Positions 21,201-33,186 of a DNA stretch of 64,000 nucleotides are shown in pieces. The stretch comes from Acanthopleura granulata (Eukaryota > Mollusca > Polyplacophora > Chitonida > Chitonidae). The stretch spans positions 20,274,197 through 20,338,196 of the forward strand of contig JABBOT010000007.1 in assembly GCA_016165875.1 (NCBI GenBank), given 5' to 3'. Position 1 is the stretch's first letter; the number at the start of each line of letters is the position of its first letter. The notes below the pieces were generated by a model. The model saw only the letters and a program-made list of their open reading frames with translations. It had not been told where the DNA came from and did no database searches. Made by a program: the position numbers and the translations under genes.

Positions 21201-22354
21201 GAATTATGGTAGGAAGAAACAGAGCAGAGCCCTAGGGGGCGCAGAACCATCCACAAGTTACAGCCAGACCTTCCCAGGTACGGCTCAAACGATCATCATG
21301 AAAAAATAGAATACACACAGTTAAATATGCGCTCCATGGGAGGCAACTCTCTCAATTTATAAGGAACGATTTGCTCGTATGAGTTGTTCCCCTGTCTTTG
21401 TCGACTAAGCTCTAAACAATGATACTGGCATGCTACTTTTTTCAAATCCTCTTATTAAAACTATAAAAGTAATTTATACAGCCGGAAACTGAAACAATTA
21501 ATTATTGAAACCACGTCCAGATATCATCTTATCTAAACAGCGGAACTAATTACCTCAAAGAAACTTCAGTATTTTAGATAATCGCTGTGAACAGTGATGA
21601 AGATGTCGATTATTTTTAAACAATGTAGCGTTGTATAAATTATTCTGGTATTGTACTAACCATTATCATGAATCACTAAGGATTTAGATCAAAGTTCATT
21701 ACTTTTAATACATTGTGTATGTCCCATTGAAACTGAGTTGGCAGTTAGTTCGAAGAGTACTGATTTTTAGTCTCGATAGAGGGTAAACTAAGGCTGATTG
21801 AGCGAGCGATTTGATCCCCAAAACGGCTGAGTTTTTATTGAAATATATTTATTATTTTTTCTCCTATCCTACTGTGTGCTACCCCTCCAGCTCATAGTGC
21901 ACGGAATTGTATATGTATAAACCATGTACAGATTTCCTTCACTTGCGTCTGCTTATATTATTTTACATCTAAACCACGATTTGTCCTAGTCGTTAACAAA
22001 TGTAAATTTAAAAAGCTTCAACTGTTACCTGATGTTAAAGTACCTTTTTCACAGTCCTAGCTATGTGGCAGTTGACAAACACTTAGATACCGGGCAGTAC
22101 AGAGAAGACCGTTGTCAAGTTATTGGCTAACAGTTCCAAGGTTAGGGTTTTGATGTCTTATCAGCAGATGTTAATTATATCTTGCACTCGGTATTATGTT
22201 AATGCGTGTTGAAAGCCTCAATCAGTCCTAGTGAATCCAAGTTAAAAGTTGCGTATAAAATGTTATTGTTCTATATGTAAGTTTAATGTTCTTGTTTTCA
22301 GTGGCAGTTGATCTTCGTTTGCAGGGCAGTGATATCTGATATACAGAGAGTTAT
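18231..22354. other. Long AT-rich non-coding stretch
   Basis: Apart from one old SINE fragment at 21165-21290, I see no gene. The 129-residue frame at 19462-19851 is rich in Phe, Ser and His without family motifs and probably chance. Confidence 0.4.
21165..21290 (-). mobile_element. SINE family A, ancient fragment
   Basis: Reverse-oriented middle part: ACTCAAGAATACTTAACTTA, GGTAGGAAGAAACAGAGCAG, then CAGACCTTCCCAGGTACGGC. Both ends are lost and divergence is high. Confidence 0.6.
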
Positions 22355-22600
22355 TTATCCGCAGCTTAGTGGGACGAAAATACCACCGTCTCCGTCGACG
22401 AACATACTCCAACGAGGGGCCCAACTTTCTTGAAGATATAGATGGCTATGATAAGTTAAAGCACTTTGACTTTGCAGTATATGGAGCTGTGGACAGGTTA
22501 TTAAGAAAGCATTATCGTTATTTAGTTTCCACTGCTTATAAAAGATGGATTTTATGCAGTTTATTTAGAATGTGCGTGTCCTCATACCCAAACTGCTAGT
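22355..22600 (+). pseudogene. Integrase/transposase-like (rve, DDE) domain fragment
   Basis: The frame reads LVGRKYHRLRRRTYSNEGPN, then FLEDIDGYDKLKHFDFAVYG and AVDRLLRKHYRYLV. R-R-R-TY--GPN followed by -IDGYDKLK---FA--GA-D is the start of the integrase-like catalytic domain found in eukaryotic DDE elements and 'integrase core domain' proteins of animals. The first catalytic Asp (IDGYDKL) and the next (GAVDR) appear kept, but the usual Trp-His before IDGYDKL is changed and the frame ends at 22599, long before the Glu. It is preceded by a TTTTCAG that could be an acceptor. A truncated copy; the element class is unsure. Confidence 0.6.
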
Positions 22601-22962
22601 ATTCCAAATATCATTCTAAACCAGAGATCGTGGCGTCTTACTTCGTGAAGTATTTGGCTGAAATCCAAGGTTGCTTAAATTATCAGTTATAAAATAAAAT
22701 AAAATATGAAACTGATGTACTGAAAGAACTTTTTGTAAATTTAAGCACCAGTGTTCAGCACAGGAACCTATCACCTACAAGAGAGTAAATGTTTCTCGTC
22801 AGGAACTGACTATATATACAGACCAGGCATACTTTACAGGTCGCCTTACAGTTTGCTCGAATACAACGGTTTTTTCGTGGGTGAGAACAATTCAGCCAAA
22901 CAATATAGAGGCACACACGACGACTTGTAGAAAAACTTAAGCTTCATGCCTTTTAAATACAC

Positions 22963-23353
22963 AAAATTTTTAAAATTTTCAGATTTCTTCTAAGCGGGGT
23001 TCCAAGTGTAGGACAGGTTATTTTGCCCCCCCCCCCCACCCCGCTTTACGATTAAGTGTAGGGTTATTAACACGGACCAAAATAGCCTCTTTAACCCCTC
23101 GTTCAAACCACCAAGGCTATCTGCTGAGAGCTTCGACATTTTCAGTATACAATTCATGGTCCGAATTACATAAGTGTTGGGACAATGCGGAGTCATTGCC
23201 GTGAGACGAAGTTTGGTTGACGGTGGTTTGAACGAGGGGCTAAAGAAGTTACTTTGGTCCTCGTTAATAGACTCAATCCTTACGGGGGTTCGGGGTTACG
23301 ATATAACTTATCTAGCACTTGGGTCTGGCGGCAGAAAAAATATGAAAAATTTT
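22963..23353. mobile_element. Foldback/MITE-like inverted repeat (arms about 150 and 132 bp, loop 109 bp)
   Basis: Left arm 22963-23112 is the imperfect reverse complement of right arm 23222-23353. The inner ends are near perfect: CCCCTCGTTCAAACCACC against GGTGGTTTGAACGAGGGG. ACGGACCAAAATAGCC pairs with AGTTACTTTGGTCCTCG, TTTACGATTAAGTG with CGGGGTTACGATAT, and the outer AAAATTTTT ends match too. The arms include a run of 13 C at about 23026. No coding sequence is needed to explain the two mirrored frames here; they arise from the repeat itself. Confidence 0.8.
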
Positions 23354-23644
23354 AATTTAAGTCAAAACTTTCTTAAGCAAGTTGCCCTAAATATGTTTCA
23401 TACATATACGGTTTCGTATAAAAGAGTATTAGGTGGTACCTAAGTTACGCATACTTATTCATTTATCTATTTAATTGGTATACATTTATATATTTGATTA
23501 TTTATTCATTTATTTATGTAATTATTCATTTATGTATATCTTTATTTTTCATAAAATCTTTCTATTTGTCTGGTAAACTAAGTGTATTAAAAATTTTTTT
23601 ACGAAAAACCATTGTATTCTTGCAAGCTGTAAGGCGACCTGTAT

Positions 23645-23881
23645 TTTTGATTGACCATTTGATTGGTGTTTTACGCCGTACTCAAGAATATTTCAGCATT
23701 ATTGTGGGAGGAAACCGGCAGAGCCCGAGGGAAACCCATGACCATCCGCAGGTTGTTGGTAGACCTTCCCACGCCGGAGAGGAAGCCAGCATGAGCTGAA
23801 CTCACAGCGCCCGCATTGGTTGGAGGCTTCGGGTCATTGCGCAGCGGTAGCGTGCTAACCGACTAAGCCTCGGAGGCCCCC
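23645..23881 (-). mobile_element. SINE family A, nearly full length
   Basis: Reverse-oriented: GATTGGTGTTTTACGCCGTA, GTGGGAGGAAACCGGCAGAG, GAGGAAGCCAGCATGAGCTG and the head end CTCGGAGGCCCCC. Candidate target-site duplication GCGACCTGTAT (23634-23644) and GCGATCTGTAT (23882-23892), one mismatch. A block of about 20 bases in the centre is missing. Confidence 0.88.
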
Positions 23882-23892
23882 GCGATCTGTAT

Positions 23893-26800
23893 AATAGGCC
23901 TGGTGTGTGTATATAGAGTCATTTTCGCGCGAGACATATTACTCTGTTGAAGGTGATAGGCTATCATCTCAACTTTAGCGCTTAAATATACAAAAAGTCC
24001 TTCCAGTAGATCAGTCTCATAATTTATTTTATTTATTGCTTACTTGGATGACTAAGAGTTTTCATTCTTATATCAGATATAATTCTGTAGGTCGTTTTCA
24101 GAAATCGTTCTTTTTTACATTTCTCTTGTGTATCTTTCTTAAAGACAAATTAGAATATCACGAAAATAGATTAGGTCAGGTTGGACTTCACAGAGGCTTG
24201 CATATATTTTAGCTCGTACTATTAGGTATTTGGAGTAAGTCAGCAGCTCTGTTTTGATTTGGCATTTATTAAGAAGTACCGGCTGGTAGCTGTCACAGTT
24301 GTTCGGTAAAGTCTTCACAGGACTGACAAATGTTTTGTGTGGGGGGTGTTGTGGTTTGGTGAGGTAGGGAGAACATAGCCTGAAGATTTAATGGTCAAAA
24401 TACTGGAATGCTGTCGTAATTGTGGTATCGGACTCCCCACTTCAGTAGTCAGTTAACGTTTAGCATGGTGCTATCTTATAGCATATTTCGCTTGATAAAC
24501 TTGATTCTACCCATGTTTATATTTTGCTTAAATTTAATGGCTTGAGATGAATGAGGTGGCACGATTAGTCACAGGGACGGAACATCTCACAAATTTTGGA
24601 ACCAGTCAATTTCAAAATTAAGAATTGGCTTCAGGAGAGCTAGGTGACAATTGGGAGTGTCTATGAGCGTACGCAGCCATGATTAGTGCTTTGGCAACCC
24701 TCGATTGTGCAGACACGCTCAGATTCCAGTTATTCACACGTACACTTTATAACAATAATGTGTAATTAATATGAGTGTCATCTTCTTTGACTGTCTGTGT
24801 CTGCGTATACGGAAATTAGCTTGCTACCTACGCGGGTTTATCATACTGAAATCGCCCTGTTAATACGAATACTCTAGAAAATAATTTTGATCAAAAATAA
24901 TTAATTTACGCGTTACAATCATATTAACAATATGCATTTATTCCAATGACTATTGCAAAAAATGGAAAGATGCTGGAGAAATTACGGAGGGCGGTGGGCA
25001 GTTTTGGATACATTTGTTCAAGTACCTGGAGCCTGATGGCCATCTTGACACTGTCAAACCTTTACACATACATGTACCGGATCGAAGTTATTTTTTCACT
25101 TCAGCTCGTAAAGAAGACAGACAGTAGTAGACATACAGGTCAGTTAGAAGGACCAGAATGGGTTACTGGGGTGTTAGTAGTCTAACATGTATGCATAGTT
25201 TTGACTCCCTGCAGGGAGTACCATGGTGTCTAGCGAAATTTTTATTCATAGTAAAGCTGGTTGTCCCGAGTCTGACTCACTGACCTCACGATGGTTGTTC
25301 AAGGTCACAAATCAATTATTTCTGTAATTTCTATTGAAATTGAATTTTAAACTTTTCTCTGACTTACAGTGACTACATGCGATTCAGCTTCATGAAGGTG
25401 ATTAGAACTGACTTGACTTTCCACATAATGGAGTGGAATCAGCACACGATCCGACGTTCTTCAAACACAGAAACCTTTGCAGGAAAACCAGCAATTGCTC
25501 ATCGCTGCTAAACTGAATATATGTATCACATATTCGGATTCTTCTCAACATTTGCAAGAGATTTGCCATAACAATAACAAAGGTCGGTTCGACAAAGCAG
25601 TATTGTAAGTCACAAGATGAAAGAAAAACTGCATTAATTTTAAATGTTGTTTTTCAGTGTCTGCTTAGTTTACATTTAATTAGCCCACGTACTCTGATAT
25701 CTAATACACAATATACTGAATGCTATTGTAACGTTTTTGGTTTCATTTGTGTACATATGTAGCGTTTCTGTGACTCGACTTCGGAATATCAAAGATTTTA
25801 ATCTTTCTAGACTAGACTATACCTTTCTATTCGCCAGTGATTAAGAATGAGTTGAAGACGCTTTTACATAACCAACAAAAAGAACTAAGTGCATGATGTT
25901 TTGTACACTGTTCCGTATTTATTTTTGTCCTTCGTTTGCATAATGAACTGAAATTGTGCATGGTTCAAAATATCTTTTGAGGTACATTGGATTTTAAGGC
26001 CAAAATCGCAAAGGAAGATGTTGAACATGTGCGAAGTGTCTTTGCGAAGTCTCTCACCCCCGAGGTTGTGATCAAGATTTTGATATAGTATTTCAGCAGC
26101 TGGTGATTAGGAGTGGGAGAAGAAAACCTACGACCTACATCGCAGTCATAGAAAAGTATTTGTGGCTTTTGACTCAGAACGTGTGATCAGGTCCAACATT
26201 GCGGCTGCACATTATTATTCCCAGTTTCCATATATTTCCATGAACATGAGTAACATTCTTGAACCTTTACGCCTTGCACCCCAAGCCTTTCGGACTAAAT
26301 TTTAAGAGGTAGGCCTATCCTAAAGGTCAACAGAAATAAAGAGACCGGCTGGACTACTGTTGAAAGATTGTTGAACGGCGCCGGTTTTGTAATTTTTAAA
26401 AACTGGTGGACGCAAGGCATCAGCTCACATCAAATGTAAGGGGGGGGGGGGTGTTCGAATTTTTCGCAGATTATTGTCCACAGCTGTGTAATGACTATTT
26501 TTGTTTAATCCTGGGCCAACACCTGTTCACTTGTTAAAAGAATCGCTTTCCTGTTTTTACATGTAAGAGTCCTGCAATACTTTAAGTAAGCATATATGAT
26601 GTCATTCTTTATTTTGGGCAATTCTCAACTTTGACGTTTTGACGCATTGACGTTTTGACTTTTGCGCTTTAAATTCTTGACTTTACATATTTTTCCTCAA
26701 TGCAATATCCCTTTGGTTTCAAATCTACAAGTCAATATCGCTGCACAAAAATGCAGTTTCATCCGTCATGTGCGTTGAAGTAAAGGCAAGTGATTGCGTC

Positions 26801-26907
26801 CTAATTGAAAAGTTTCTATTCTGTAAAGGGATGTGATTAAATAATAATTCACTATTGGAATCAACATCTTCATTCTTTAACATACGATCAAACTTTATGA
26901 ACGAAAT
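23893..26907. other. AT-rich non-coding stretch
   Basis: No gene or mobile element is recognised. There is a G12 run near 26438 and a short GACGTTTTGACGCATTGACG direct-repeat cluster near 26633. The 79-residue frame at 24946-25185 has no motif. Confidence 0.4.
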
Positions 26908-27119
26908 GGGGCCTCCGTGGCCGAGGGAATTAACGTGCCATCGCGGCACAATGACCCAGGCGTCTCACACCAGTGCGGCCGCTGTGAGTTCAAGTCCAGC
27001 CCATCTCCTCTCCGGTCGTGGCTTCTTGTCCGGTCGTACGTGGGAAGGTCCGCCTGCAACCTGCGAATGATCGTGGGTTCCCTCGGGCACTGCCTGCTTT
27101 ACCCCCACTATAATGCTCA
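26908..27119 (+). mobile_element. SINE family A, tail missing
   Basis: Plus-oriented with a full tRNA-like head: GGGGCCTCCGTGGCCGAGGG, B-box region GTGAGTTCAAGTCC, GTCGTACGTGGGAAGGTC and the CACTATAATGCTCA block, after which the SINE stops and unrelated sequence begins. The internal GGTCGTGGCTTCTTGTCC is duplicated relative to the consensus. Confidence 0.85.
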
Positions 27120-28594
27120 TAAGTGGTCTTGTCAGGACTATGGGTGGACGAAAGGAGGATGTCCGCAGTAAACTGCCGCCCTTCGCAATGATACGTGATA
27201 AATTCCTGATCTAAATCCGCAACCAAAGCAGACAGACTGAGCTGGATTCATGTAAGTACTCGATTTCAAGTTGCTCAAGTGCCTATCAGTCGCAGGGAAC
27301 CAACATCTTAATCGCACAAATCAGTGAGAGGGCCCTTCAAGACATTGCGAAAACGATTTACTATGTAATATATAATATATATATTGACCATATAATATAT
27401 ATTTCTATTGTAATATTTAGCGTCACATCGTCCCATGGCAGTAACTAGGCAAAAGACAGTAAGGCCTACAAATCCTTCAAGCATACTCCACAGCACATAT
27501 ACATTACATGTAGGCTTGATTAGGAAAAACCCTATACGAGTAGCTTGATTATGAAGCGACGGTAATGTGATTTCCCATTATCGTATTTAGGCCTTTGTCA
27601 CTAAGTGAACCACCTCTAGGCATATCGAGGTGGAGGCACTCCTGGGATATGCTATAAGTAAGGCCATTGTAATTATTTATTAAAAATATTTAACGAATTC
27701 GACTTTTATTTATTCATCTTAAGAGAAAAACAACGCCCGTTTTACCCATTTTGACATTTCTTGTGCAAGATATACTGGCCAATGGATAGCTTATATGGTA
27801 ATGACGTGTATACTGCAAGACGATATGGAGCGATGGAATCAATAAAATAATAATGAAGTTCTCAGTTTATTAACAAAGATGTACTGCCATTTCCATTGAT
27901 TTTTGGAAACTACTGTTAAGCGCCTTTCTTATATATTTTTGTACAAACTACAACATAAAACCTCAATGGTCTTAAACAAGATAGTTTGTGTACAGACATA
28001 ACCTCCCGCAGACCAAGTCTATAGTTCCCTAAAAATGTGCTCATATTAACTGAAAGCAACAGTAAACCTATGTATCAACATACAAATAAAACAAGTTTTC
28101 AATAACCCTTAAAAAACTTCAATATACAGTTTTGCCGGGAAACGTAACGTTCGAATATGCATCGAATATACTACAAAGTCTGAATGTTTGATCTTATTAA
28201 TTAGTATATAAGGAACATCATATCACCAGTTTTGCAAATTTAAGCTCAACTTTTACTACATAATGCTCTCGTAACATCCCATAATATTAAAAACACACGC
28301 TCTCTGCTGTGTTTTGGCGATGCTGCCATTATTTCTCGACCTAAAGGAAATTTCCGATGTAAGAATAATAAAGAGGTGGAACACGTCGGGTTTTAAATCA
28401 CTTTTATTGATTTAGCACTTAATTGTAATTGGACAAGTATAATGAATAAACGTAATATTATGCATTTACGTTACGTTTTTTCACGTAATTAGGTCAACAA
28501 ACATCCTTTACTTTAGAGGAAACACCAGGCAGAAGTAAAGAAAAATGACGAGGAAGAACAACTGATTTATCGGAATGGTATCAGATTGTTTGAA
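27120..28594. other. AT-rich non-coding stretch
   Basis: Contains an AT-rich self-complementary patch at about 27364-27418. No gene recognised. AATAAA-like signals on both strands near 28380-28450 may belong to the reverse-strand frame at 28595-28963. Confidence 0.35.
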
Positions 28595-28963
28595 CTACAG
28601 AACTGACATCTCAAATGTGACGAACAACAACAAGAGATCAGCTAGCTCTTCCTGATCCAAACCAGAGACAAACTGCTTGAAATAGTATATCGACCTTTCT
28701 GCTCGTAGATCGTCATTGACTGCCCTGATCCTTTTCAGTACCTTCTCCGCGGTTTGCCTTTGTTGGTTGAATAGCAGTGAAATTTTGTTTTCAGGCAGCA
28801 GTGACCAAAAATGTTGTGTGTGGGATTCAGGAATACGTTGACGCATTTTCATCACCAACGGTGCAGGCCGGTCGATGAGAACAGCTATCGAGAGAATCTG
28901 CTGCTTGACTTTGGATGCTGTTGGTACTTCATGCTGACTTTTGATGGTGTAAAAGTTCAACAA
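28595..28963 (-). CDS. Hypothetical protein fragment (possible exon), 122 residues
   Basis: The frame reads ASKVKQQILSIAVLIDRPAP, then VMKMRQRIPESHTQHFWSLL, FNQQRQTAEKVLKRIRAVND and SIYYFKQFVSGLDQEELADL with LLLFVTFEMSVL at the end. The regular helical pattern, rich in charged residues, looks coding. The last part resembles a short 'QFV-GL---EL---L-FVT' domain I associate with invertebrate HECT- or RING-like uncharacterised proteins, but I cannot confirm it. A strong donor-like CGGTGAGTCAG lies upstream on the same strand at about 28988-28978, so there may be an intron. No second exon is identified. Confidence 0.4.
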   Translation of the reverse strand: MLNFYTIKSQHEVPTASKVKQQILSIAVLIDRPAPLVMKMRQRIPESHTQHFWSLLPENKISLLFNQQRQTAEKVLKRIRAVNDDLRAERSIYYFKQFVSGLDQEELADLLLLFVTFEMSVL

Positions 28964-29416
28964 ATCGTCCTTCTTTTGACTGACTCACCGTTCCAAACCC
29001 GTTGATGGCTTTCGTCACCAAATCTCTATCATCACGTGACAGAAAGAAATCAAGATAAACATACAGTTAATTCAACTCATTTAAAATCCGTTAAATTGAA
29101 AAATTCCAACATGTAAGTCTCCTTAATTATTCCTGTACATCAGGCTTGGTTTGTCTTATAGAATTAAAAGCTCTGGTTCATTTCATGAACATAGTATACC
29201 TACAGTATGGACCAGAATTGAACCTAGGTACATGTGTAACTTAAACGAACGCAACAACAGACTTTGTGTAAGCTTGTGTACATAACATATGCTCTGTTCA
29301 GTGCCGGAAGTCTGAGATTATGTTGTTACGTGTTTATCACGCCGATCACACATAATTGTATGTAGAGTTACTGCACGTGTTACCTTGAAATTTTTCGACA
29401 CATTCGCAGGTTTTGA

Positions 29417-29651
29417 TTTATTTATTTTACTTATTTTATTGGTGTTTTATGCCGAACGCAAGAAGATTCCACTTATACGACGGCGGCCAGCATTATGGTG
29501 GGAGGAAACCGGACAGAGCCCGGGGGAAACCCATGACCATCCGCAGGTTGTTGGCAGACCTTCCCACGTACGGTCGGAGAGGAAGCCAGCGTGAGCTTCG
29601 GGTCATTGTGGTGCGATAGCGCGCTAACCGACTGAACCGCGGAGGCCCCCG
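29417..29651 (-). mobile_element. SINE family A with an 11-bp target-site duplication
   Basis: Reverse-oriented: ATTGGTGTTTTATGCCGAAC, GTGGGAGGAAACCGGACAGA, CTTCCCACGTACGGTCGGAG and the head CCGCGGAGGCCCCC. Flanked by the perfect 11-mer GCAGGTTTTGA at 29406-29416 and 29652-29662. About 35 bases of the B-box region (between AGCGTGAGC and TTCGGGTCATTG) are deleted. Confidence 0.92.
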
Positions 29652-29662
29652 GCAGGTTTTGA

Positions 29663-32090
29663 ACTCCACCAAACAGCAGTGTTGGATCCAAAGGCAGACG
29701 CCTATACCTCTACAACATTCCGTTTTTTCGGTCAAAAGCTGTTTTTTAGACGTGGTTAAGATAGATGAAATCAGTAAGGATTCAGTGCACCTGTGCGTAT
29801 GTCACATGGTTTGGTCCCATGGACAACAATTGGAAAAGGGATCCTCTTTTTTGCAGTCAATGTTCAACAAAACTCATTCAGGAAAAAATGAAGGAACTGA
29901 CGTCACGTGCCACTTGGGGAGCGTCATGCCCAGCAACCTCATCTTTACTATAACCTGTAGAGTTTATCGAATACTTTTTTATGACAGAGTTTGGTGTCTC
30001 TCATTTTTACGACGAAGAATAGCAGTTACGTCAGCTTGACTATGTGACAAAGTTAATCATATGCATGGAAAGGTTACTGGTGTATGAGTTTCCTGTAGTT
30101 TTTGTATTTTCTGTTATTCTCTTTTGCACACTCTAGGAAAATGGTCGAAAGGCATTGCAAGTTTCAGGTGTTTTTTTTATAACAATACAGGAACAATATG
30201 TGGCTACGGTATGTTTAGTTACTCTTGCCATTATTACTATATTGCTATACATGCTCAGTATACAGTATGCCGCAGTATACATGCTCTGGTATTACGGTAT
30301 TTGCTGTGTATGATCATGGAGGTAAAATAGAATCTATTTTACCTCCATGGTATGACGTAACAATAACACTTCACTGCAGTGAAGAACGTAATGTTGAATT
30401 AATAATGAACACATGTATGCTAGGATGTGCTAGGATAAGGGATACTGTACTACAGGATTACTTTGTTGCTTACCATGTGTGTACCGTATATTGACGATAA
30501 AGGACTATGTCCGCATGGTTGTTTTTCACAGCAAAGGTTATCTCCTTTGTTTTTTTCCCTTTGGGTGTCAAGTCTTCTTGGACTCTTAATTGATTTGTTG
30601 ATGAACAGTAAAGTGGATTCCTGTGATATTCCAAACCCGCTTTTTCCATGGTTTTTACTGACTTTCAGTACGGCCGCCCTTACACATAGAAAGGTTATTT
30701 AGACGAGTAAAATAATTATTTCTTTTCTGTTATAGTTAACGATAAGAGGGATTCATGCAAGCAGGCAGATGGACATCATTTTTTGTCGAAGGGTGGTACA
30801 TGAATGTTGGTCTTGACTGTTAGCTTTATGGTAAATACATGCACCAACAACTTACAGGAAATCTTCTAAAAGTGCTGCCTATGACAACATGTGGCGAGAA
30901 ACATGCAAGGTGGTTCATATTCAAGTGTCCATGATGTTGCGATGGCCACACAAAAATTGTCAGGTATCACGAAAAACTCAAGATATAAGAAATATATCAC
31001 GTTTGGAACCAAAACTAATAAAATATAGGAAAATGGTCAAAAATAGAAAAATAGAGTCACATGAAGCCTGGGTTTAATAAATTGCATAGAGACTTAAGGT
31101 TTTATGATATAGACTTATAAAAACGAAAGATTCTTTAATTTGTAATACTTTCACGGAGTTCTTGCATTGCATCATCCCTGATGTTCACCTGAGAGTTCTG
31201 AAAGGAAAATGGGATTCGAATGGGTATCACTGAAAGTGGATAGAGATGAGCATATAATAGAACAGAGGCGACATCAAGGCTAAACAGGAGGAATTGGAAA
31301 TCACTGACGGTGTTTGTTTCTCAACTCTCCTCTAAGCCGGTACGATTTTGTTTTTCTAATACAGTTTTAGGTGACGCAAGTCGAAAACGCAAGAAGTCCT
31401 TAATTTCCGCATTTCGACTCACCATTGCTAAAAAAAGACTGAACAAAAGAGGGCGGTATAAACCAGCATGCCTTTTATGTTAAGCAATTAACCTGACTGA
31501 AAAATATAGACTTACATTCTCTGTCGAAATTCAGAAAAGTATACCTGGCGTTCCAGCCTCAATATAGCTGACATGCTGAAGAGGGAGAAGACGCCACATG
31601 TATTACACTGGAGATGACATTCTGAGTTGTTGTTCGGGAATATCTTGTGCAGCAAGTGTGGGTGTGTCTGTCTGTGTTCCCTGGCTAAAAAATAAATATG
31701 AGTTCAATTACATGAAATGGAGGCAACGGAGAACAAAAATATTTTGTTTGCTGACAGGAGTAAAGTAACAGTGTACAGAATTATCAAACCTTATGTTACT
31801 GTGTCAGCAAGTGGATGCATAAAAAGTTTGTTGCATATTGATTGATCTGTTGCTCATATTGATTGATTTGTGTATTGTGTGACGATTTACACCTTATTTA
31901 ACAGTATTATTGCAGTAATAGTACGACAGCTGTTTCTGTTAGTGCAGAATGGTGTCCCCGTGGAAAAGAATCTGACAACTTAAAAATAATACACGTGGCC
32001 AGCAGATTAATCCACACCACAAAGACGATAGGTACAAAGTATCCATAGAAACGGTTATCCTCGTTCTAACACTGATTTTAAAGTTCTTAT
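29663..32090. other. Non-coding stretch with short frames only
   Basis: Frames at 29659-30039, 30124-30494 and 30463-30702 have no family motif; several lie close together but in different frames without splice signals I trust. The perfect palindrome at 30315-30349 lies here. A direct repeat ATACATGCTC occurs at about 30246 and 30277. Confidence 0.35.
30315..30349. repeat. Perfect 16-bp inverted repeat (hairpin) with 3-base loop
   Basis: CATGGAGGTAAAATAG, then AAT, then CTATTTTACCTCCATG: a perfect 16-base stem. It is not near a recognised gene end, so it is not called a terminator. Confidence 0.9.
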
Positions 32091-32103
32091 ACGATATGAT
32101 TTA

Positions 32104-32261
32104 TTTTATTTATTTAAGTGGTATTTTACGAATATTTAGGAATATTTCACTTATACGACGGGGACCATAATCATGGTGGAAGGAAACCCGCGACCATCCG
32201 AAGGTTGCTGACAGACTTGCCCACGTGCGGCCGAGGAGGAAGCCAGCATTTGTGAGAGCAG
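32104..32261 (-). mobile_element. SINE family A, truncated copy with a 13-bp flanking repeat
   Basis: Reverse-oriented tail and middle: AATATTTAGGAATATTTCAC, GAAACCCGCGACCATCCGAA and GTGCGGCCGAGGAGGAAGCC. The head is missing. ACGATATGATTTA flanks it at 32091-32103 and 32262-32274, probably the target-site duplication. Confidence 0.8.
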
Positions 32262-32271
32262 ACGATATGAT

Positions 32272-32443
32272 TTATTGTATTTATTTATTTATGATTGGTC
32301 TTTTACGCCATACTCAAGAATATTTCACTTATACGACGGCGACGAGCATTATGGTGGGAAGAAACCCGCGACCATCCGCAGGGTGCTGACAGTCGGAGAG
32401 GAAGCCGGCGTGAATTCGCAGCGACTGCATTGGTGCATTTTGA
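32272..32443 (-). mobile_element. SINE family A, second copy in tandem
   Basis: Begins directly at the right-hand flanking repeat: TTTATTTATGATTGGTCTTT, ACTCAAGAATATTTCACTTA, GGTGGGAAGAAACCCGCGAC and CGCAGCGACTGCATTGGTG. The central part and the head are deleted, and both tandem copies share the same GAAACCCGCGACCATCCG variant, so one may have arisen from the other. Confidence 0.8.
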
Positions 32444-33186
32444 AGGAGAAAAAAAGGACACCTGCTAATCAATTTCACTATGTCTAAGGACAGATTTTAC
32501 AGTGCACTGTAGCTAATTGGTCACGGCGACTTGCCTTTGATGATGCCAGCGTATCCCAGACGAGCGGTGGGACGAACGAGTCAGCCCTACCTTTGCTTGA
32601 GCGACATGCGGGAGCAGAGGAAACGAAAAACTGAACCACGGTTAAATGTGACACCCGTTATGGGACAGATGAACAGGTCAAGTCGCATTTTGTGGCAAAT
32701 GATAAATCGTTTTAAAGTGAATGAAAAGTGAATCTAGATAAAAGGCAACTGAATACTAAAGTTTGGCATGATCATTTCAGTATAAGTTATATCACGACAT
32801 CGCAGGCACTTGGTCAAGCACAATGCATATGATCCATTTTAAAGCTGTCTCGCCTATTCAACGCTGGTCGACCCATTGGAAAAAAGTGTTTCATCCAAAC
32901 TGATATATACATATAATTTACTTTGGTTCACAATCTATGGGCGAAATCAGTGCTTCAATGCCTTAACCGTTCCAGCCTGTCTCCACCCCATGATCCGATA
33001 TTAGTATATAAGTAAGTACCTCTAAGCTGTTCATTAACTACATTAAGAAAACCTCAACATGGTATAAGATAAAACAGAATTTCATTACCAGTTCGTGAAA
33101 GTGTCCCAATGTCTTCCTAATGTGCACATCCTGTTGTTAATAATCATGCGTAAAAATAAACCGGAAATCGCGAAGATCGGTTAAGT
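32444..33186. other. No recognisable gene
   Basis: A 66-residue frame at 32531-32731, rich in Arg and Met, has no family motif. No repeat recognised. Confidence 0.35.

Noticed and set aside
22990..23443. Two similar small proteins on opposite strands (shared GGLNEGLK)
   Set aside because: The similarity is the direct result of the inverted repeat; not independent coding evidence.
27364..27418. AT-rich repeat as a replication origin
   Set aside because: Only a TA-rich self-complementary patch; no other support.
30315..30349. Rho-independent terminator
   Set aside because: The genome is eukaryotic and there is no gene end or U-tract in the right place.
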